This document shows positions 44,125 through 44,569 of a stretch of 44,569 bases of DNA, piece by piece. The notes beneath the pieces were generated by a model. The model had not been told where the DNA came from, did not search any database, and saw nothing but the letters and a program-made list of their open reading frames with translations. The position numbers were made by a program, and so were the translations under genes. How positions within the stretch are numbered: position 1 is the stretch's first letter; the number at the start of each line of letters is the position of its first letter. This DNA comes from Deltaproteobacteria bacterium (GTDB lineage: Bacteria; Desulfobacterota; Syntrophobacteria; Syntrophobacterales; Syntrophobacteraceae): NCBI GenBank assembly GCA_021793275.1, contig JAJYTC010000016.1, positions 1-44,569 on the forward strand. Reading direction: 5' to 3'.

Positions 44125-44356
44125 ATACAAAAGGGAGATTTCAACGAAATCAAGAATAACCTCAACATGCTGATCGACGCCATGGCCCGGGTAACAAACA
44201 CCGCTGAAGAAATAGCTTCGGGAAACCTGACGGTAAAAGTGATGGAGCGTTCCGGCCAGGACAAGCTGATGTCTGGATGTAGATAGAGTCTTTTCCGTGG
44301 AAGAACTTGAAATGACGATGCCCGAAGCCGCGCAGGAACCGGCCGCCGCATCATAA
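44125..44356 (+). pseudogene. Remnant of a methyl-accepting chemotaxis protein
   Basis: From 44125 the frame reads GDFNEIKNNLNMLIDAMARV, then TAEEIASGNLTV and a stop at 44284. This is the HAMP/linker portion found in deltaproteobacterial chemotaxis receptors. In another frame from 44288 the text VFSVEELEMTMPEAAQEP followed by a stop at 44354 looks like a receptor C-terminus. The signalling domain between them and the whole sensor domain are missing. Confidence 0.5.
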
Positions 44357-44368
44357 GGTATAGCGACG

Positions 44369-44398
44369 AAAAGGGGCCCTCTGTCGAGGGCCCCTTTT
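44369..44398. terminator. Strong bidirectional terminator
   Basis: AAAAGGGGCCCTC pairs perfectly with GAGGGCCCCTTTT around a four-base loop, with A and T runs flanking. It separates the receptor remnant from the convergent minus-strand gene. Confidence 0.85.
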
Positions 44399-44421
44399 GT
44401 CACAACAAAGGAGATTTCACT

Positions 44422-44569
44422 TTATAGCTTTTCTATCTTGACGGCGCAGGCCTTATATTCGGCAGTCCACGTAACCGGGTCGAAAACCGCATTGGTCAGC
44501 CAATTCGCGCAGCCTTCCCGGAAATGAAACGCCATCCAGACCATTCCCGCCGGCACCTCATGAGTCACA
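44422..44569 (-). CDS. 3' end of a formate dehydrogenase alpha / molybdopterin oxidoreductase gene
   Basis: Only the last 49 codons are in the window, and the gene continues beyond its right edge. The C-terminal text reads VPAGMVWMAFHF, then CANWLTNAVFDPVTWTAEYK and ACAVKIEKL. This matches the end of the molybdopterin-dinucleotide-binding domain of formate-dehydrogenase-like catalytic subunits. The enzyme would exchange electrons between formate and CO2. Its presence near a methylene-THF reductase operon fits C1 metabolism, but the active site, possibly with selenocysteine, lies outside the window. Confidence 0.75.
   Translation of the reverse strand, partial: VTHEVPAGMVWMAFHFREGCANWLTNAVFDPVTWTAEYKACAVKIEKL

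Noticed and set aside
1..44569. CRISPR arrays, tRNA or rRNA genes
   Set aside because: No regularly spaced repeats, cloverleaf with CCA end, or conserved rRNA sequence was seen anywhere in the window.

Overview
The window looks like a chromosomal segment of a strictly anaerobic deltaproteobacterium (Desulfobacterota, Syntrophobacterales-like). This is inferred from gene content: a heterodisulfide-reductase/methylene-tetrahydrofolate-reductase operon with a selenocysteine MvhD, a UbiD-type decarboxylase, a molybdopterin formate-dehydrogenase-type end, a REP-associated transposase with REP hairpins, and a B12-riboswitch-controlled cobalt/nickel permease. No rRNA, tRNA or CRISPR array was seen. 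Decayed genes are unusually common.

Layout. 1-5000 is a degraded accessory zone: an IS4-type transposase remnant, mutY with a repeat at its 5' end, a Crp-like protein lacking its DNA-binding domain, a fragment of a glycine-reductase selenoprotein-B-like gene, a peroxiredoxin-like gene whose active-site Cys is an in-frame TGA (probable selenocysteine), and a DinB-like gene. 5000-8200 (minus strand) holds a UbiD-family decarboxylase with a G7-tract frameshift and an FAD/Fe-S oxidoreductase. 8200-9350 is non-coding with REP/BIME repeats and an AT-rich block. 9350-10800 is a cold-shock/RNA-binding cluster. 10850-16830 carries a nitronate monooxygenase, a broken cupin gene, a RAYT transposase, an HdrD-like Fe-S protein, a nitrilase and an isochorismatase-like hydrolase.

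16890-22540 (minus) is a probable operon of chrA, tolC, an HlyD-type adaptor and an ABC permease/ATPase pair. It diverges from a Crp/Fnr regulator, and two FNR-like palindromes lie between them. 23760-31930 (minus) is the metabolic core, transcribed hdrC-hdrB-hdrA-mvhD-metV-metF. The 1475-residue HdrA is a HdrA/GltD-like/HdrA fusion and mvhD contains an in-frame TGA followed by a SECIS-like hairpin. Together these predict a flavin-based electron-bifurcating methylene-THF reductase complex with an added NAD(P)H-type module.

32800-41030 holds tex, a NiCoT permease behind a complete cobalamin riboswitch (promoter, aptamer, terminator), a CheR-like methyltransferase, an FmdB-type zinc ribbon and a large MscS channel. 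41100-43160 encodes a mobile-element-type polyvalent protein with an ADP-ribosyltransferase domain and a RadC/JAB domain. Directly upstream is a 455-bp segment bounded by inverted repeats. The end carries repeat debris, a chemotaxis-receptor remnant, a strong terminator and the 3' end of a formate-dehydrogenase-like gene.
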